Source of the DNA: Paracoccaceae bacterium
GTDB taxonomy: Bacteria > Pseudomonadota > Alphaproteobacteria > Rhodobacterales > Rhodobacteraceae
Direction of reading: 5' to 3'
Assembly: GCA_030697175.1 (NCBI GenBank)
Contig: JAUYQR010000005.1
Span: 248,001 to 312,000, forward strand
DNA: 64,000 nucleotides
Shown: piece by piece, positions 20,771-29,933 of the stretch
Numbering within the stretch: position 1 is the first letter of the stretch
Layout: each line of letters opens with the position of its first letter
The notes under the pieces: model-generated
Databases searched by the model: none
Seen by the model: only the letters and a program-made list of their open reading frames with translations
Told to the model about the DNA's origin: nothing
Made by a program: the position numbers and the translations under genes

Positions 20771-20878
20771 GGCCTTCCTCTTTGCTGGAAATATCCGCCC
20801 GCGCGGCAGCGCAGCGGAGCCAAGCGGCAAAGCCGCGCAGGCGACCTCAAGGCTTGCTGACCGCCCCGCAAGGGGCGG
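20771..20878 (-). repeat. Intergenic element copy A with GCAA-loop hairpin
   Basis: Read on the minus strand, downstream of the oxidase stop, a 7-bp stem CCGCCCC-GCAA-GGGGCGG (20861-20878) comes first. About 65 bases later follows GGCGGATATTTCCAGCAAAG then AGGAAGG (20771-20799). The second part recurs at four other places in this window (see 29800, 46774, 51038, 52281). The hairpin may end both convergent transcripts, although no T-run follows. Confidence 0.55.
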
Positions 20879-20902
20879 GCGGCTCCGCAAGACCAGGTCT
20901 GG

Positions 20903-22270
20903 TCAGGGCAAGACCTTGCCGGGGTTCATCACACCCATCGGGTCCAGCGCCCGCTTGATCTCGCCCATCACGTGCCATGCCGCCCCATGTTCGGCCGCCA
21001 TGTAGGGCCGCTTGCCAAATCCCACGCCATGCTCGCCGGTGATCGTGCCACCCAGCCGCAAAGCGCGTTCGGCCATCCGCCCGGCCAGCGCGCCGGCCGT
21101 TGCAACCTCTGCCGCGCTGCCCGGATCGACCAGCAGGATCGCGTGAAAATTGCCGTCGCCCACATGCCCGAGGATCGGCCCCGGTATCCCTGACGCGGCG
21201 ATATCCGCCCGCGTCTCGGCCACCGCCACCGCCAGCGCCGATATCGGCACGCAGACATCCGTCACGATCGCCCTGCGTCCCGGGCGCGTGGCAAGGATGG
21301 CGCGGTACGCCTCGTGGCGCAGCTTCCACAGCCGGTTGCGATCCTCCTGCCGGTCGGCCCATTGAAATCCCTCCGCCCCGAACAGCGCCGCCACCTCCTG
21401 AAACCGCCGCACATCCTCGGCCACCCCGACCGGATGGCCGTGAAACTCCAGCAGCAACTGCGGTGCCAAGGGCAGGCTGCCGCCCGAATAGGCGTTGCAG
21501 GCCGCGACCGTGGCTTCGTCCAGAAACTCGATCCGCGCCATCGGAATGCCCATCTGGATCGTGGCGATCACGCAATCGACCGCCCCGGCCAGCGTCGGAA
21601 ACGCCGCCACCGCCGCCATCACCGCCTCGGGCTGGCCGTGCAGCCTGAGCGTCAGTTCGGTGATCAGGCCCAGCGTGCCTTCGGACCCCACGAACAGTGC
21701 CGTCAGGTCATAGCCCGCCGACGATTTCGGCGCAGCCGTCCCGGTGCGGATCACCCGGCCATCCGCCAGCACCACCTCCAGCCCGCGCACGTTGTCGCGC
21801 ATCGTGCCGTAACGCACCGCCGTCGTGCCCGACGCCCGCGTCGCCGCCATCCCGCCAAGCGAGGCATTGGCACCGGGATCGACCGGAAACATCAGCCCGG
21901 TCGCACGCAGTTCGGTGTTCAACGCCTCGCGCGTCAGCCCCGGTTGCACCCGGACCAGCCGATCCTCGGCCCTCAGCTCAAGCACCGCCGCCATGTCGCG
22001 GAAATCGACCACCACGCCGCCCGCCACCGCCAGCGCATGCCCTTCCAGTGACGTGCCCGCCCCCCAGCCGATCAGCGGCACCCGATGCCGCCCGGCCAGC
22101 ACCGCCAGCCGTGCCACCTCATCCGTGGTGCGGGGGAACACCACCGCGTCTGGCAGCCCTGCGGTGACCAGGCTTTCGCTTTGCCCATGCGCCTCGCGCA
22201 CGGCGGCCGACAGCGAAAGCCGGTCGCCGAACAGGGCGCCAAGGTCGGATCGGGCGGCATCGCTCACCAT
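20903..22270 (-). CDS. FAD-binding D-lactate/glycolate-type dehydrogenase
   Basis: Flavoprotein of 455 residues of the GlcD/D-lactate dehydrogenase (cytochrome) family. The FAD-binding PCMH domain covers about 38-215 ([43 protein letters not shown]). The C-terminal FAD-oxidase domain carries the metal/substrate motifs [12 protein letters not shown] and [13 protein letters not shown]. It would oxidise a 2-hydroxy acid, most likely D-lactate, passing electrons to cytochrome c or quinone. It is a single gene divergent from purQ. The substrate is by similarity only. Confidence 0.85.
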   Translation of the reverse strand: MVSDAARSDLGALFGDRLSLSAAVREAHGQSESLVTAGLPDAVVFPRTTDEVARLAVLAGRHRVPLIGWGAGTSLEGHALAVAGGVVVDFRDMAAVLELRAEDRLVRVQPGLTREALNTELRATGLMFPVDPGANASLGGMAATRASGTTAVRYGTMRDNVRGLEVVLADGRVIRTGTAAPKSSAGYDLTALFVGSEGTLGLITELTLRLHGQPEAVMAAVAAFPTLAGAVDCVIATIQMGIPMARIEFLDEATVAACNAYSGGSLPLAPQLLLEFHGHPVGVAEDVRRFQEVAALFGAEGFQWADRQEDRNRLWKLRHEAYRAILATRPGRRAIVTDVCVPISALAVAVAETRADIAASGIPGPILGHVGDGNFHAILLVDPGSAAEVATAGALAGRMAERALRLGGTITGEHGVGFGKRPYMAAEHGAAWHVMGEIKRALDPMGVMNPGKVLP

Positions 22271-22398
22271 GCGTGCAGCCTAAGCGGTTTGGCGGTGCTG
22301 ACAAGCCTTGCAAACCACCGCCGCCGCCGCCACCGCCTCTGGCCCTTCGCGGCGCCCTGCGCTATGGAGTGCGCATAGTCCAAACCCTCGGAGGGGCC

Positions 22399-23067
22399 AT
22401 GAAAGCCGCCGTCGTCACCTTCCCCGGATCGAACTGCGACCGTGACCTTGCCGTGGCCTTCGAGGCCGCCGGATTCGAGGTCGCGCGCGTCTGGCACAAG
22501 GACACCGCGCTGCCTGTGGGCGTCGATGTGGTCGGCATCCCCGGCGGGTTTTCCTTTGGCGATTACCTGCGCTGCGGTGCCATCGCGGCACAGTCGCCGA
22601 TCGGGGCCGCGGTGCGCGCCCACGCCGATCGCGGCGGCTTTGCCATCGGCATCTGCAACGGCTTTCAGGTGTTGACCGAGATGGGCCTTCTCCCCGGTGT
22701 GCTGATGCGCAACGCAGGGCTGAAATTCGTCTGCCGCAGCGTCATGCTGAAGGTCGCCACTACCGCCAGCCCCTTCACCCAAAGCTATGCCGCCGGGCAG
22801 GAGCTTGCCATCCCGATCGCGCATCACGACGGCAACTACACCATCGACGACGCCGGTTTGCAGCGCCTGAAGGCTGAAGATCGCATCGCCTTCACCTACG
22901 CCGCCAATCCGAACGGTTCGATGGCCGACATCGCAGGCGTGCTGTCGGCGAACCGCCGCGTGCTTGGCATGATGCCGCACCCGGAACGCGCGGTAGACCC
23001 GGTTACCGGCGGCGCGGACGGGCAGGGCGTGTTTGCCTCGCTGATGCGCGGGATGGCGCTGGCCTGA
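22399..23067 (+). CDS. purQ: Phosphoribosylformylglycinamidine synthase subunit PurQ
   Basis: Glutaminase subunit of FGAM synthase, 222 residues. The class I amidotransferase nucleophile is Cys86 in GICNGFQVL and the His/Glu pair is in MMPHPERAV. It supplies ammonia to PurL and is bridged by PurS, whose gene is at 33466-33705 with purC. GGAGGGG precedes ATG 22399; the upstream open frame from 22273 has no similarity. Confidence 0.96.
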   Translation: MKAAVVTFPGSNCDRDLAVAFEAAGFEVARVWHKDTALPVGVDVVGIPGGFSFGDYLRCGAIAAQSPIGAAVRAHADRGGFAIGICNGFQVLTEMGLLPGVLMRNAGLKFVCRSVMLKVATTASPFTQSYAAGQELAIPIAHHDGNYTIDDAGLQRLKAEDRIAFTYAANPNGSMADIAGVLSANRRVLGMMPHPERAVDPVTGGADGQGVFASLMRGMALA

Positions 23068-23113
23068 CGGTCATGCGCTTGAGGCCGTTCCGCCCCGGCC
23101 ATACTCTGCGCGC

Positions 23114-24874
23114 ATGACGACAGTGGACCAAAGCGACCTGGACGAGACCGCCAAGGGATTGCCCTGGCGCGTGAAACTCGCCATCGGCTTTCTGTTGGTG
23201 CTGGCTGTGGTGGTGGTCCTGGTGTCGAACCGGCTGTTGACCGACCGCTACGTTGAAACCACCCGCAACCGCGCCGAGGTGCGGCTGGCGCTTTACACCG
23301 GCAACCTGATCTCGGAATTGCAGCGCACCTCGGTGGTGCCGCTCCTGCTGGCGCGTGACCCGGAACTGGTCCGGGCGCTGGCCGAGGGCAACTTTGCCAG
23401 CACCTCGGCCAAGCTCATCGCCTTGCAGGCGGAAATCGGCGTCGCCTCGATCCGGCTTGTCGACAACGATGGCCGCGTGGTCGGCGCGACCAACCGCAAC
23501 GTGCTTGGCACCAGCTACAAGGCCGAGCCCTACTTCGTCGATGCGCAGCGGGCCGAAGGCACCATCTTCACCCCGGTCCGTCGCGAGGCGGGCGGCTACG
23601 ACTTCGTCTATTCCCGCAGCATCCGGTCGGACTCGCGGCTGATGGGTGTGATCGTGGTGTCGGTCGATCTGATGAAATTCGAACGCGCCTGGGCGGGGTT
23701 GCAGGATGCCGTGCTTGTCACCGACAGCGAGGGCAGCGTGGTTCTTGCAACCGAGCCGCGCTGGCGTGGCCTGCCGATGGACGAGGCGCTCGCGTTGCGC
23801 GATCCGCCCTCGGCCATCTCGCGCGCGCTGCAAGCCACGGCCGACTGGGCGCAGGTGTCGCCAGATGCCTATATCCGTGGCGAGGCGGTGATGCAGACCG
23901 ACGCGCGGGTGCCGTTCCGCGGCTGGCGCATGTATACCTTCACCGCCTACAATTCGGTGCGCGATCAGGTGAATGGCATCCTTGCGCTGGAAATCATGGG
24001 GTTTGCCATCCTGATGGCGATCACCTTCTACATCCTGTCGCGCCGCGCGCTGTCGCGGTCCTTGCTGTTCCAGCGGGAATCGGCGGAACTGCGGATGCTG
24101 AACGCACGTTTGCAACGCGAGATTGCCGAACGCGAAAAGGTCCAGAAGGATCTCGAGGTGGCCGAACTGACGTTGGCACAATCCTCCAAACTGGCCGCCC
24201 TGGGCGAGATGTCGGCGGCGGTCAGCCACGAATTGAACCAGCCGCTCGCCGCGATGAAGACCTACCTCGCCGGGGCGCGGCTGTTGCTGCAAAGAAAGCG
24301 TCTGGAAGAGGCGCTGTCGTCGTTCCAGCGGATCGACGATCTGATCGAACGGATGGGGGCGATCACCCGCCAGTTGAAGTCTTACGCAAGGAAGGGCGGC
24401 GAAGCCTTTGAACCGGTTGACCTTCGTGCCTGCGTGTCGTCGGCCCTGTCGATGATGGAGCCGCAGTTGAAGGCCCGCATCGTCAAGATCACGCGCGGCC
24501 TGCCACGGCAGCCGGTGATGGTGATGGCCGACCGGATCCGTCTGGAACAGGTCATCATCAACCTCTTGCGCAACGCGCTTGATGCGACCAAGGACACCGA
24601 AACCCCGCAGATCGACATTCTTCTGTCGGCGGGCGAGACGGCGACCCTGACGGTGCGCGACAACGGCCACGGGATTGCCGATCTCGATAACCTGTTCGAG
24701 CCGTTCTACACCACCAAGAAACCGGGCGAGGGCGTCGGCCTTGGCCTTGCGATATCAAGCGGCATCGTCACCGACCTTCGCGGTCGGCTGACGGCGCGCA
24801 ACGGCGAAAGCGGCGGCGCCGTCTTCGAGATGCAATTGCCGATTCTCGGCAAGGAACAACAAGCAGCGGAATGA
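23114..24874 (+). CDS. DctB-like sensor histidine kinase
   Basis: Membrane histidine kinase of 586 residues. Helix 1 is at about 21-38 and helix 2 at about 290-309, with a periplasmic sensor between them of the double-Cache type (NRNVLGTSYKAEPYF, GVIVVSVDLMKFE). A coiled coil leads to the H-box with phospho-accepting His372 (AAVSHELNQPLAAMKTY). N and G boxes follow (QVIINLLRNALDAT, GVGLGLAIS). The layout matches DctB, which senses C4-dicarboxylates. No TRAP or dct transporter is adjacent, so the ligand is uncertain. Seven bases separate it from its regulator. Confidence 0.88.
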   Translation: MTTVDQSDLDETAKGLPWRVKLAIGFLLVLAVVVVLVSNRLLTDRYVETTRNRAEVRLALYTGNLISELQRTSVVPLLLARDPELVRALAEGNFASTSAKLIALQAEIGVASIRLVDNDGRVVGATNRNVLGTSYKAEPYFVDAQRAEGTIFTPVRREAGGYDFVYSRSIRSDSRLMGVIVVSVDLMKFERAWAGLQDAVLVTDSEGSVVLATEPRWRGLPMDEALALRDPPSAISRALQATADWAQVSPDAYIRGEAVMQTDARVPFRGWRMYTFTAYNSVRDQVNGILALEIMGFAILMAITFYILSRRALSRSLLFQRESAELRMLNARLQREIAEREKVQKDLEVAELTLAQSSKLAALGEMSAAVSHELNQPLAAMKTYLAGARLLLQRKRLEEALSSFQRIDDLIERMGAITRQLKSYARKGGEAFEPVDLRACVSSALSMMEPQLKARIVKITRGLPRQPVMVMADRIRLEQVIINLLRNALDATKDTETPQIDILLSAGETATLTVRDNGHGIADLDNLFEPFYTTKKPGEGVGLGLAISSGIVTDLRGRLTARNGESGGAVFEMQLPILGKEQQAAE

Positions 24875-24881
24875 GGGTTCT

Positions 24882-26210
24882 ATGGTTCGGGCTATGAAAG
24901 TCGCGATCGTCGATGACGAGGCCGACATGCGGCAATCCATCAGCCAGTGGCTCGCGCTCAGCGGCTTTGACACCGAAACCTACGCCAGTGCGGAAGACGC
25001 GCTGAAGGTGATCGGGCCAGAGTTTCAGGGCGTCGTGGTCAGTGACATCAAGATGCCGGGGATGGATGGCATGGCCTTCCTCAAGCGGCTGATGGGGCAG
25101 GACAGCGGCCTTCCGGTGATCATGATCACCGGCCACGGCGACGTGCCGATGGCGGTCGAGGCGATGCGGGTCGGGGCGTTTGATTTTCTGGAAAAGCCGT
25201 TCAACCCGGACCGGATGACCGAACTGGCCAAACGCGCCACGCAGGCCCGGCGGATGACGCTGGACAACCGCGCGCTGCGCAAGGAATTGTCCGACGGCAC
25301 GACGATCATGAAGAAACTGATCGGATCGTCCCCCGCGATGGAACGGCTGCGCGAGGATATCCTCGATCTGGGGCAAGCCGACAGCCATGTGCTGATCGAC
25401 GGCGAAACCGGCACCGGCAAGACGCTTGTCGCCCACGCGCTGCACGCCGTCGGCCCGCGCGCGGCGAAAAAGTTTGTCACCATCTCCTGCGCCGCATGGG
25501 GCGAGGACCAGCTTGCCGCGCGCCTCTTTGGCCCCGCCGAGGATGGCCAGTTGCCGCTGATCGAAGAGGCCCGCGGCGGCACCCTGTGTCTTGAGGATAT
25601 CGAGGCGCTCAGCCATTCGCTGCAGGCCCGCCTCTTGACCGTGATCAACGATCAGGGCACCCCGCCCGAAACCCGGATCATCGCGATCTGCAACCAGCAC
25701 GCCCCCGACACCACGCTCGAAGCCGTGCTGCGCCCCGATCTTTTCTACCGCCTTGGTGCCATGACGATCCTGCTGCCGCCGCTGCGGTCGCGCGGTGAAG
25801 ACATCCTCCAGTTGTTCACCCGGATGTCCGAACAGTTCGCCGAGGAATACGGCTGCGACGCCCCGCAGGTCACCGCACAGGAAGCCGCCCAGCTTTTGCA
25901 AGCGCCGTGGCCCGGCAACGTCCGCCAACTGGTGAACATCGCCGAACGCGCGGTCTTGCAGAACCGCCGTGGTTCCGGCTCCATCGCGTCGCTCCTGATG
26001 GCCGACAACGAAGCTTCCGGCCCGGCGCTGACCACCGAAGGCAAGCCGCTGAAGGACTACGTCGAGGCCTTTGAACGGATGCTGATCGACAACACCATGC
26101 GCCGCCACAAAGGCTCGATCGTCGCGGTGATGGAGGAGTTGTGCCTGCCGCGCCGCACGCTGAACGAAAAGATGGCGAAGTATAGCCTGACCCGGTCGGA
26201 TTACGTCTGA
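24882..26210 (+). CDS. DctD/NtrC-class response regulator lacking the GAFTGA loop
   Basis: Regulator of 442 residues: receiver domain (phospho-acceptor Asp55 in VVSDIKMPGMDG), AAA+ domain with Walker A GETGTGKT at 174-181, and a C-terminal Fis-type helix-turn-helix (VAVMEELCLPRRTLNEKMAKY). In sigma-54 activators the LFG box is followed by a GAFTGA loop; here LFGPAEDGQLPLIEEARGGT (215-234) goes straight to Walker B, so the loop is missing. Walker B reads LCLEDIE instead of LFLDE. It therefore probably works without sigma-54, as reported for Rhodobacter capsulatus NtrC. Paired with the upstream kinase. Confidence 0.88.
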   Translation: MVRAMKVAIVDDEADMRQSISQWLALSGFDTETYASAEDALKVIGPEFQGVVVSDIKMPGMDGMAFLKRLMGQDSGLPVIMITGHGDVPMAVEAMRVGAFDFLEKPFNPDRMTELAKRATQARRMTLDNRALRKELSDGTTIMKKLIGSSPAMERLREDILDLGQADSHVLIDGETGTGKTLVAHALHAVGPRAAKKFVTISCAAWGEDQLAARLFGPAEDGQLPLIEEARGGTLCLEDIEALSHSLQARLLTVINDQGTPPETRIIAICNQHAPDTTLEAVLRPDLFYRLGAMTILLPPLRSRGEDILQLFTRMSEQFAEEYGCDAPQVTAQEAAQLLQAPWPGNVRQLVNIAERAVLQNRRGSGSIASLLMADNEASGPALTTEGKPLKDYVEAFERMLIDNTMRRHKGSIVAVMEELCLPRRTLNEKMAKYSLTRSDYV

Positions 26211-26703
26211 CAGCACGGCAAAGCCCGCCCAACCCCTTGATCGCGCTTGCATCCCTGCGGTCCGCATCCGGCACTTGCCCCCCTGGCAGGCACCGGGCGG
26301 CGCAGCGGTGCGGAAATTCGTCATTGTGTTTCCGCCCGCTTTGCCCTTAGGGTCGCAGGACGCGCAAGTGACACTCGCGCGCTAGAATTCCACCGCGTTG
26401 TCGGACCCGGCGCCCCATGCGTGCTGCCGCCACCGCGATCTCACCGGCCGCAAGGCCACAGAATTTCCCGCCCGGTCCCAGGGTCTGGCGGGACTTGACA
26501 GGTGGGTGTCCGCAAGGCCGCCCAGACGTGAACCGCGATGATGCGAGCGACATCGGCAAGTGACGGCGAGGGGTGCCCACAGGGCACGCCCCGGCCATTT
26601 GCGTTGCACGCCATCGCCCGAACAAGCCGCCTTTTCCCTGATGACGCGCCACCGGGGGCTTCTCCCGGCGGTGCTGTCGGAAGGCCGGGCGCATTGGAAC
26701 AAA
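26211..26703 (+). promoter_or_regulatory. Long leader region of rne (493 bp without a gene)
   Basis: No credible ORF with family similarity lies here. Near the rne start there are two hairpins: GGGG..TGCCC-ACA-GGGCA..CCCC with a two-base bulge (26570-26592), and CACCG...CGGTG (26650-26673) enclosing a second G-rich/C-rich pairing. RNase E in enterobacteria controls its own mRNA through a structured 5' leader, and this stretch has the right place and form. I cannot fix the promoter or the transcription start. Confidence 0.45.
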
Positions 26704-29511
26704 ATGCCCAAGAAGATGCTGATCGACGCCACTCACGCCGAGGAAACTCGCGTTGTGGTGGTAGACGGAAACAAGGTTGAAGAATTCGACTTCGAGACCG
26801 TCAACAAACGCCAACTCGCCGGAAACATCTATCTCGCCAAAGTGACCCGGGTGGAGCCTTCGCTCCAGGCGGCCTTTGTCGAATATGGCGGCAATCGGCA
26901 CGGATTTCTGGCCTTTGCCGAAATCCACCCCGACTATTACCAGATCCCGGTCGCCGACCGCAAAGCCCTGATCGAGGAAGAGCGCCAGATGGCGCGCGCC
27001 GAGGAGGAGGAGGACAACCGCCGCTCGCGCCGCCGCACCCCCCGCCCGCAAGCCAAGGCCGAAGCCGTCAAGACCGACGATGCCGTGGCCGAAGGCCCCA
27101 GCGGCATGGACGTGGTCGACCTTGATGACGAGGACAACCTCGACACGCCGGCAGCAACCGTCGCCGAGGCCGCTGCCGAACCGGCAACCGAAGCGCATGA
27201 CCATGCGCACGACCATGACAACGGGCACGACCACGCGCACGACCACGACCACAGCGCCGACGGCGAGGAAAAATCCGAACGCCCCTACCGCGCGATGGAT
27301 CACGCCTCCGACACCGACGATGAGATCGAATCCATCGCCGAAGAGGACGTGGCCGAGGAAATCAGCGCCCCGCGCCGCCCGCGCGCCCGCCGCTACAAGA
27401 TTCAAGAGGTCGTCAAGGTCCGCCAGATCATGCTGGTGCAGGTGGTCAAGGAAGAACGTGGCAACAAGGGTGCCGCGCTCACCACCTACCTGTCGCTTGC
27501 TGGTCGTTACTGCGTCTTGATGCCCAACACCGCGCGCGGCGGCGGCATTTCCCGCAAGATCACCCAGGCTGCCGACCGCAAGAAGCTCAAGGAAATCGCG
27601 CAGGAGATCGAGCTGCCGGAAGGCGCGGGCCTCATCATCCGCACCGCCGGTGCCAAGCGCACCAAGCCCGAGATCAAGCGCGACTATGAATACCTGATGC
27701 GGCTGTGGGAACAGATCCGCGAATTGACCCTCAAGTCCATCGCTCCGGCGGCGATCTACGAGGAAGGCAACCTGATCAAACGCTCGATCCGCGACCTTTA
27801 CAGCCGCGAGATCGACGAGGTTCTGGTCGAAGGCGAGGCGGGCTACCGCACCGCCAAGGACTTCATGCGCATGATCATGCCAAGCCACGCCAAGCAGGTT
27901 GTGCGCTACACCGAACCGATGCCGCTCTTCGCCAAGTTCCAGGTCGAAAGCTATCTTGGCGGCATGTTCAACCCGGTCGTGCAACTGCGCTCCGGCGGCT
28001 ACATCGTGATCGGCATCACCGAGGCCTTGGTTGCCATCGACGTGAACTCCGGCCGCGCCACCAAGGAAGGCTCGATCGAGGATACCGCGCTCAAGACCAA
28101 CCTTGAAGCGGCGGAAGAAGTGGCCCGCCAGCTTCGCCTGCGCGACCTCGCCGGTCTGATCGTGATCGACTTCATCGACATGGAAGAACGGCGCAACAAC
28201 GCCGCCGTCGAGAAGAAGCTGAAAGACAAGCTGAAGACCGACCGCGCGCGCATCCAGGTTGGCCGCATCTCGGGCTTTGGCCTGATGGAGATGAGCCGCC
28301 AGCGCCTGCGCCCCGGCATGCTCGAAAGCACCACCCAGCCTTGCCAGCATTGCCACGGCACCGGCCTGATCCGGTCGGATGACAGCATGGCGCTGCAAGT
28401 GCTGCGCGCGCTGGAAGAGGAAGGCACGCGCAAACGCTCGAAAGAGGTGCTGTTGAAAGCCCCGGTCGGGATCGTGAACTTCCTGATCAACCACAAGCGC
28501 GAACACATCGCCACGATCGAGGCGCGCTACGGCATGGCCGTGCGGATCGAGGCTGATCCGACGATGATCAGCCCCGATCACGTTATTGAAAAGTTCAAGA
28601 CCGCGCTCCGCGCCGTGCCGGAAACCCCGGTAATCTCGGGCCATGCCGGCCTGATGGGCGCTGCCGTCGAAGAAGAAGACGATTACATCGACGAGATCGA
28701 GGACGAAGAAGTCGAGGCCGAGATTGAGGTTGAGGCTGCCGAGCCTGCCGCCGGCCGCGAACCGGGCGCCGCCGCGCCGCGTCCTGCGGCGGATGGTGAC
28801 GGCACCGGCAAGAAAAAGCGGCGCCGGCGTCGGCGTCGGCGGGGCGGTGCGCGTGAAGGCGGGCTCGAGGCTGGTGCAGCCGAGGCAGGCGACGCCGCAG
28901 ATGACGACGAGGATGACGGCGACGACGTGGCCGCTGATGCGGTGACGATACCGGCAGCGCGCGCCACCGAAGCCGATGCCGGCACCAAGGTCCGGCGCAC
29001 CCGCAAGCCACGCGCCAAGGCCGAGGTTGCCGAGGCGGCACCTGCCGCAGCCGTGGCCGCCGCAGCCGTGACCGCCACAGCCGCACCCGTGGCAGAGGCC
29101 AAGCCCGAAGCCAAACCCGGGCGGCGTCCCTCGCGCTCACGGGCCAAGCCCGCGGCCGAAGCCGCGCCACCGGCAGCCGAACCCGCCACCGTGGTCGAAC
29201 CCGCACCCGAGGTTGCCGCCGCGGCAGTAGCAGCCGAACCCGCAGCAGATGTTGTCGCCGAACCGGTCAAAAAGCCCAGCCGGTCGCGCAGCGCCAAGCC
29301 CAAGGCCGAACCGGTCGCAGCGCCGGTTGCAGACTTGGTCGCAGCGGAACCAGCCGCACCGGCATCTGCACCGGCATCTGCACCGGCACCTGCGCCGCAG
29401 CGTCAGCCCGGCCCGGCCGCCGCCGAAACCGCCGCTGAAACCGCCGCCGAAACCGCCGCCGATGATCCGGCCAAGCCAAAGAAAAAAGGCTGGTGGTCGC
29501 TCGGCCGCTAA
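26704..29511 (+). CDS. rne: Ribonuclease E
   Basis: Endoribonuclease of 935 residues that initiates mRNA decay and processes rRNA. The S1 domain begins GNIYLAKVTRVEPSLQAAFVEYG but is split by an acidic insertion at about 97-225, which includes a His/Asp stretch (about 165-183, nine His). Catalytic Asp446 (AIDVNSGR) and Asp492 (FIDME) are present, as is the zinc-link pair Cys547/Cys550 (PCQHCHGTG). The C-terminal half is low-complexity: acidic, then KKKRRRRRRRRG, then Ala/Pro/Glu repeats ending KKKGWWSLGR. I start at MPKKMLIDATHAEETR; the frame is open upstream to 26560 without similarity. Confidence 0.96.
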   Translation: MPKKMLIDATHAEETRVVVVDGNKVEEFDFETVNKRQLAGNIYLAKVTRVEPSLQAAFVEYGGNRHGFLAFAEIHPDYYQIPVADRKALIEEERQMARAEEEEDNRRSRRRTPRPQAKAEAVKTDDAVAEGPSGMDVVDLDDEDNLDTPAATVAEAAAEPATEAHDHAHDHDNGHDHAHDHDHSADGEEKSERPYRAMDHASDTDDEIESIAEEDVAEEISAPRRPRARRYKIQEVVKVRQIMLVQVVKEERGNKGAALTTYLSLAGRYCVLMPNTARGGGISRKITQAADRKKLKEIAQEIELPEGAGLIIRTAGAKRTKPEIKRDYEYLMRLWEQIRELTLKSIAPAAIYEEGNLIKRSIRDLYSREIDEVLVEGEAGYRTAKDFMRMIMPSHAKQVVRYTEPMPLFAKFQVESYLGGMFNPVVQLRSGGYIVIGITEALVAIDVNSGRATKEGSIEDTALKTNLEAAEEVARQLRLRDLAGLIVIDFIDMEERRNNAAVEKKLKDKLKTDRARIQVGRISGFGLMEMSRQRLRPGMLESTTQPCQHCHGTGLIRSDDSMALQVLRALEEEGTRKRSKEVLLKAPVGIVNFLINHKREHIATIEARYGMAVRIEADPTMISPDHVIEKFKTALRAVPETPVISGHAGLMGAAVEEEDDYIDEIEDEEVEAEIEVEAAEPAAGREPGAAAPRPAADGDGTGKKKRRRRRRRRGGAREGGLEAGAAEAGDAADDDEDDGDDVAADAVTIPAARATEADAGTKVRRTRKPRAKAEVAEAAPAAAVAAAAVTATAAPVAEAKPEAKPGRRPSRSRAKPAAEAAPPAAEPATVVEPAPEVAAAAVAAEPAADVVAEPVKKPSRSRSAKPKAEPVAAPVADLVAAEPAAPASAPASAPAPAPQRQPGPAAAETAAETAAETAADDPAKPKKKGWWSLGR

Positions 29512-29532
29512 AGCCCGCAACGAATTCTGCAC

Positions 29533-29564
29533 AAGGGCGGCGGGATCACCCGCCGCCCTTTTCC
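29533..29564 (+). terminator. Rho-independent terminator after rne
   Basis: A 12-bp stem (29533-29544 with 29549-29560; core GGGCGGCGGG / CCCGCCGCCC, loop ATCA) is followed by TTTTCC. It starts 22 bp after the rne stop. Its right part overlaps the 3' end of the convergent tusA-like gene, where it encodes the KEKGGG tail. Confidence 0.85.
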
Positions 29565-29785
29565 TTGCGGATCAGATACAGCGCCACTCCGCCCTCGGCC
29601 CGCGTCTCCAGCAGCGTATGCCCGGCCTGACCGCAAAAATGCGGCAGATCCACCGCCGCCATCGCATCCGTCGCCCGCACGCACAACACCCGCCCCACCG
29701 CCATCGCCAGCAACCGCTTGCGCGCGCGCAACACCGGCAGCGGGCACAGCATCCCCTCGCAATCCGCCACCTCGTCCCAATCCAT
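29546..29785 (-). CDS. TusA-family sulfur-carrier protein
   Basis: Protein of 79 residues with the SirA/TusA signature: Cys14 in the CPxP motif (GMLCPLPVLRARKRL). TusA proteins carry persulfide sulfur for tRNA thiolation or other sulfur transfer. The acidic/aromatic N-terminus (MDWDEVADCEG) fits a short family member, and the C-terminal VALYLIRKEKGG ends the fold. It is a single gene, with intergenic element copy B just upstream and ccdA divergent; both concern thiol chemistry, which may or may not be coincidence. Confidence 0.82.
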   Translation of the reverse strand: MDWDEVADCEGMLCPLPVLRARKRLLAMAVGRVLCVRATDAMAAVDLPHFCGQAGHTLLETRAEGGVALYLIRKEKGGG

Positions 29786-29799
29786 CGCCGCGCCCCCCA

Positions 29800-29831
29800 G
29801 TCACCTGTTCCCAAATATCCCCGCCGGAGGC
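29800..29831 (-). repeat. Intergenic element copy B
   Basis: On the minus strand: GCCTCCGGCGG, then GGATATTTGGGAACAGGTGA, ending 15 bp before the tusA-like ATG. CGGAGG/CCTCCG pairing (29825-29838) precedes it. It shares the GGATATTT core and hairpin-first layout with copies at 20771, 46774, 51038 and 52281. Confidence 0.5.
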
Positions 29832-29933
29832 TCCTCCGCCAGCCCCCAAGCACGCGCTTGGTTACAACGCGGCCACGGTGAAGTGACGCAAGCGCCCCGT
29901 GACGCCGCCCGACAAAGCCGCTATGTGAGGTCC

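Noticed and set aside
26347-28644. 765-codon minus-strand ORF
   Set aside because: Antisense to RNase E; its Val/Gly/His-rich composition mirrors the acidic sense strand, and no domain is visible.
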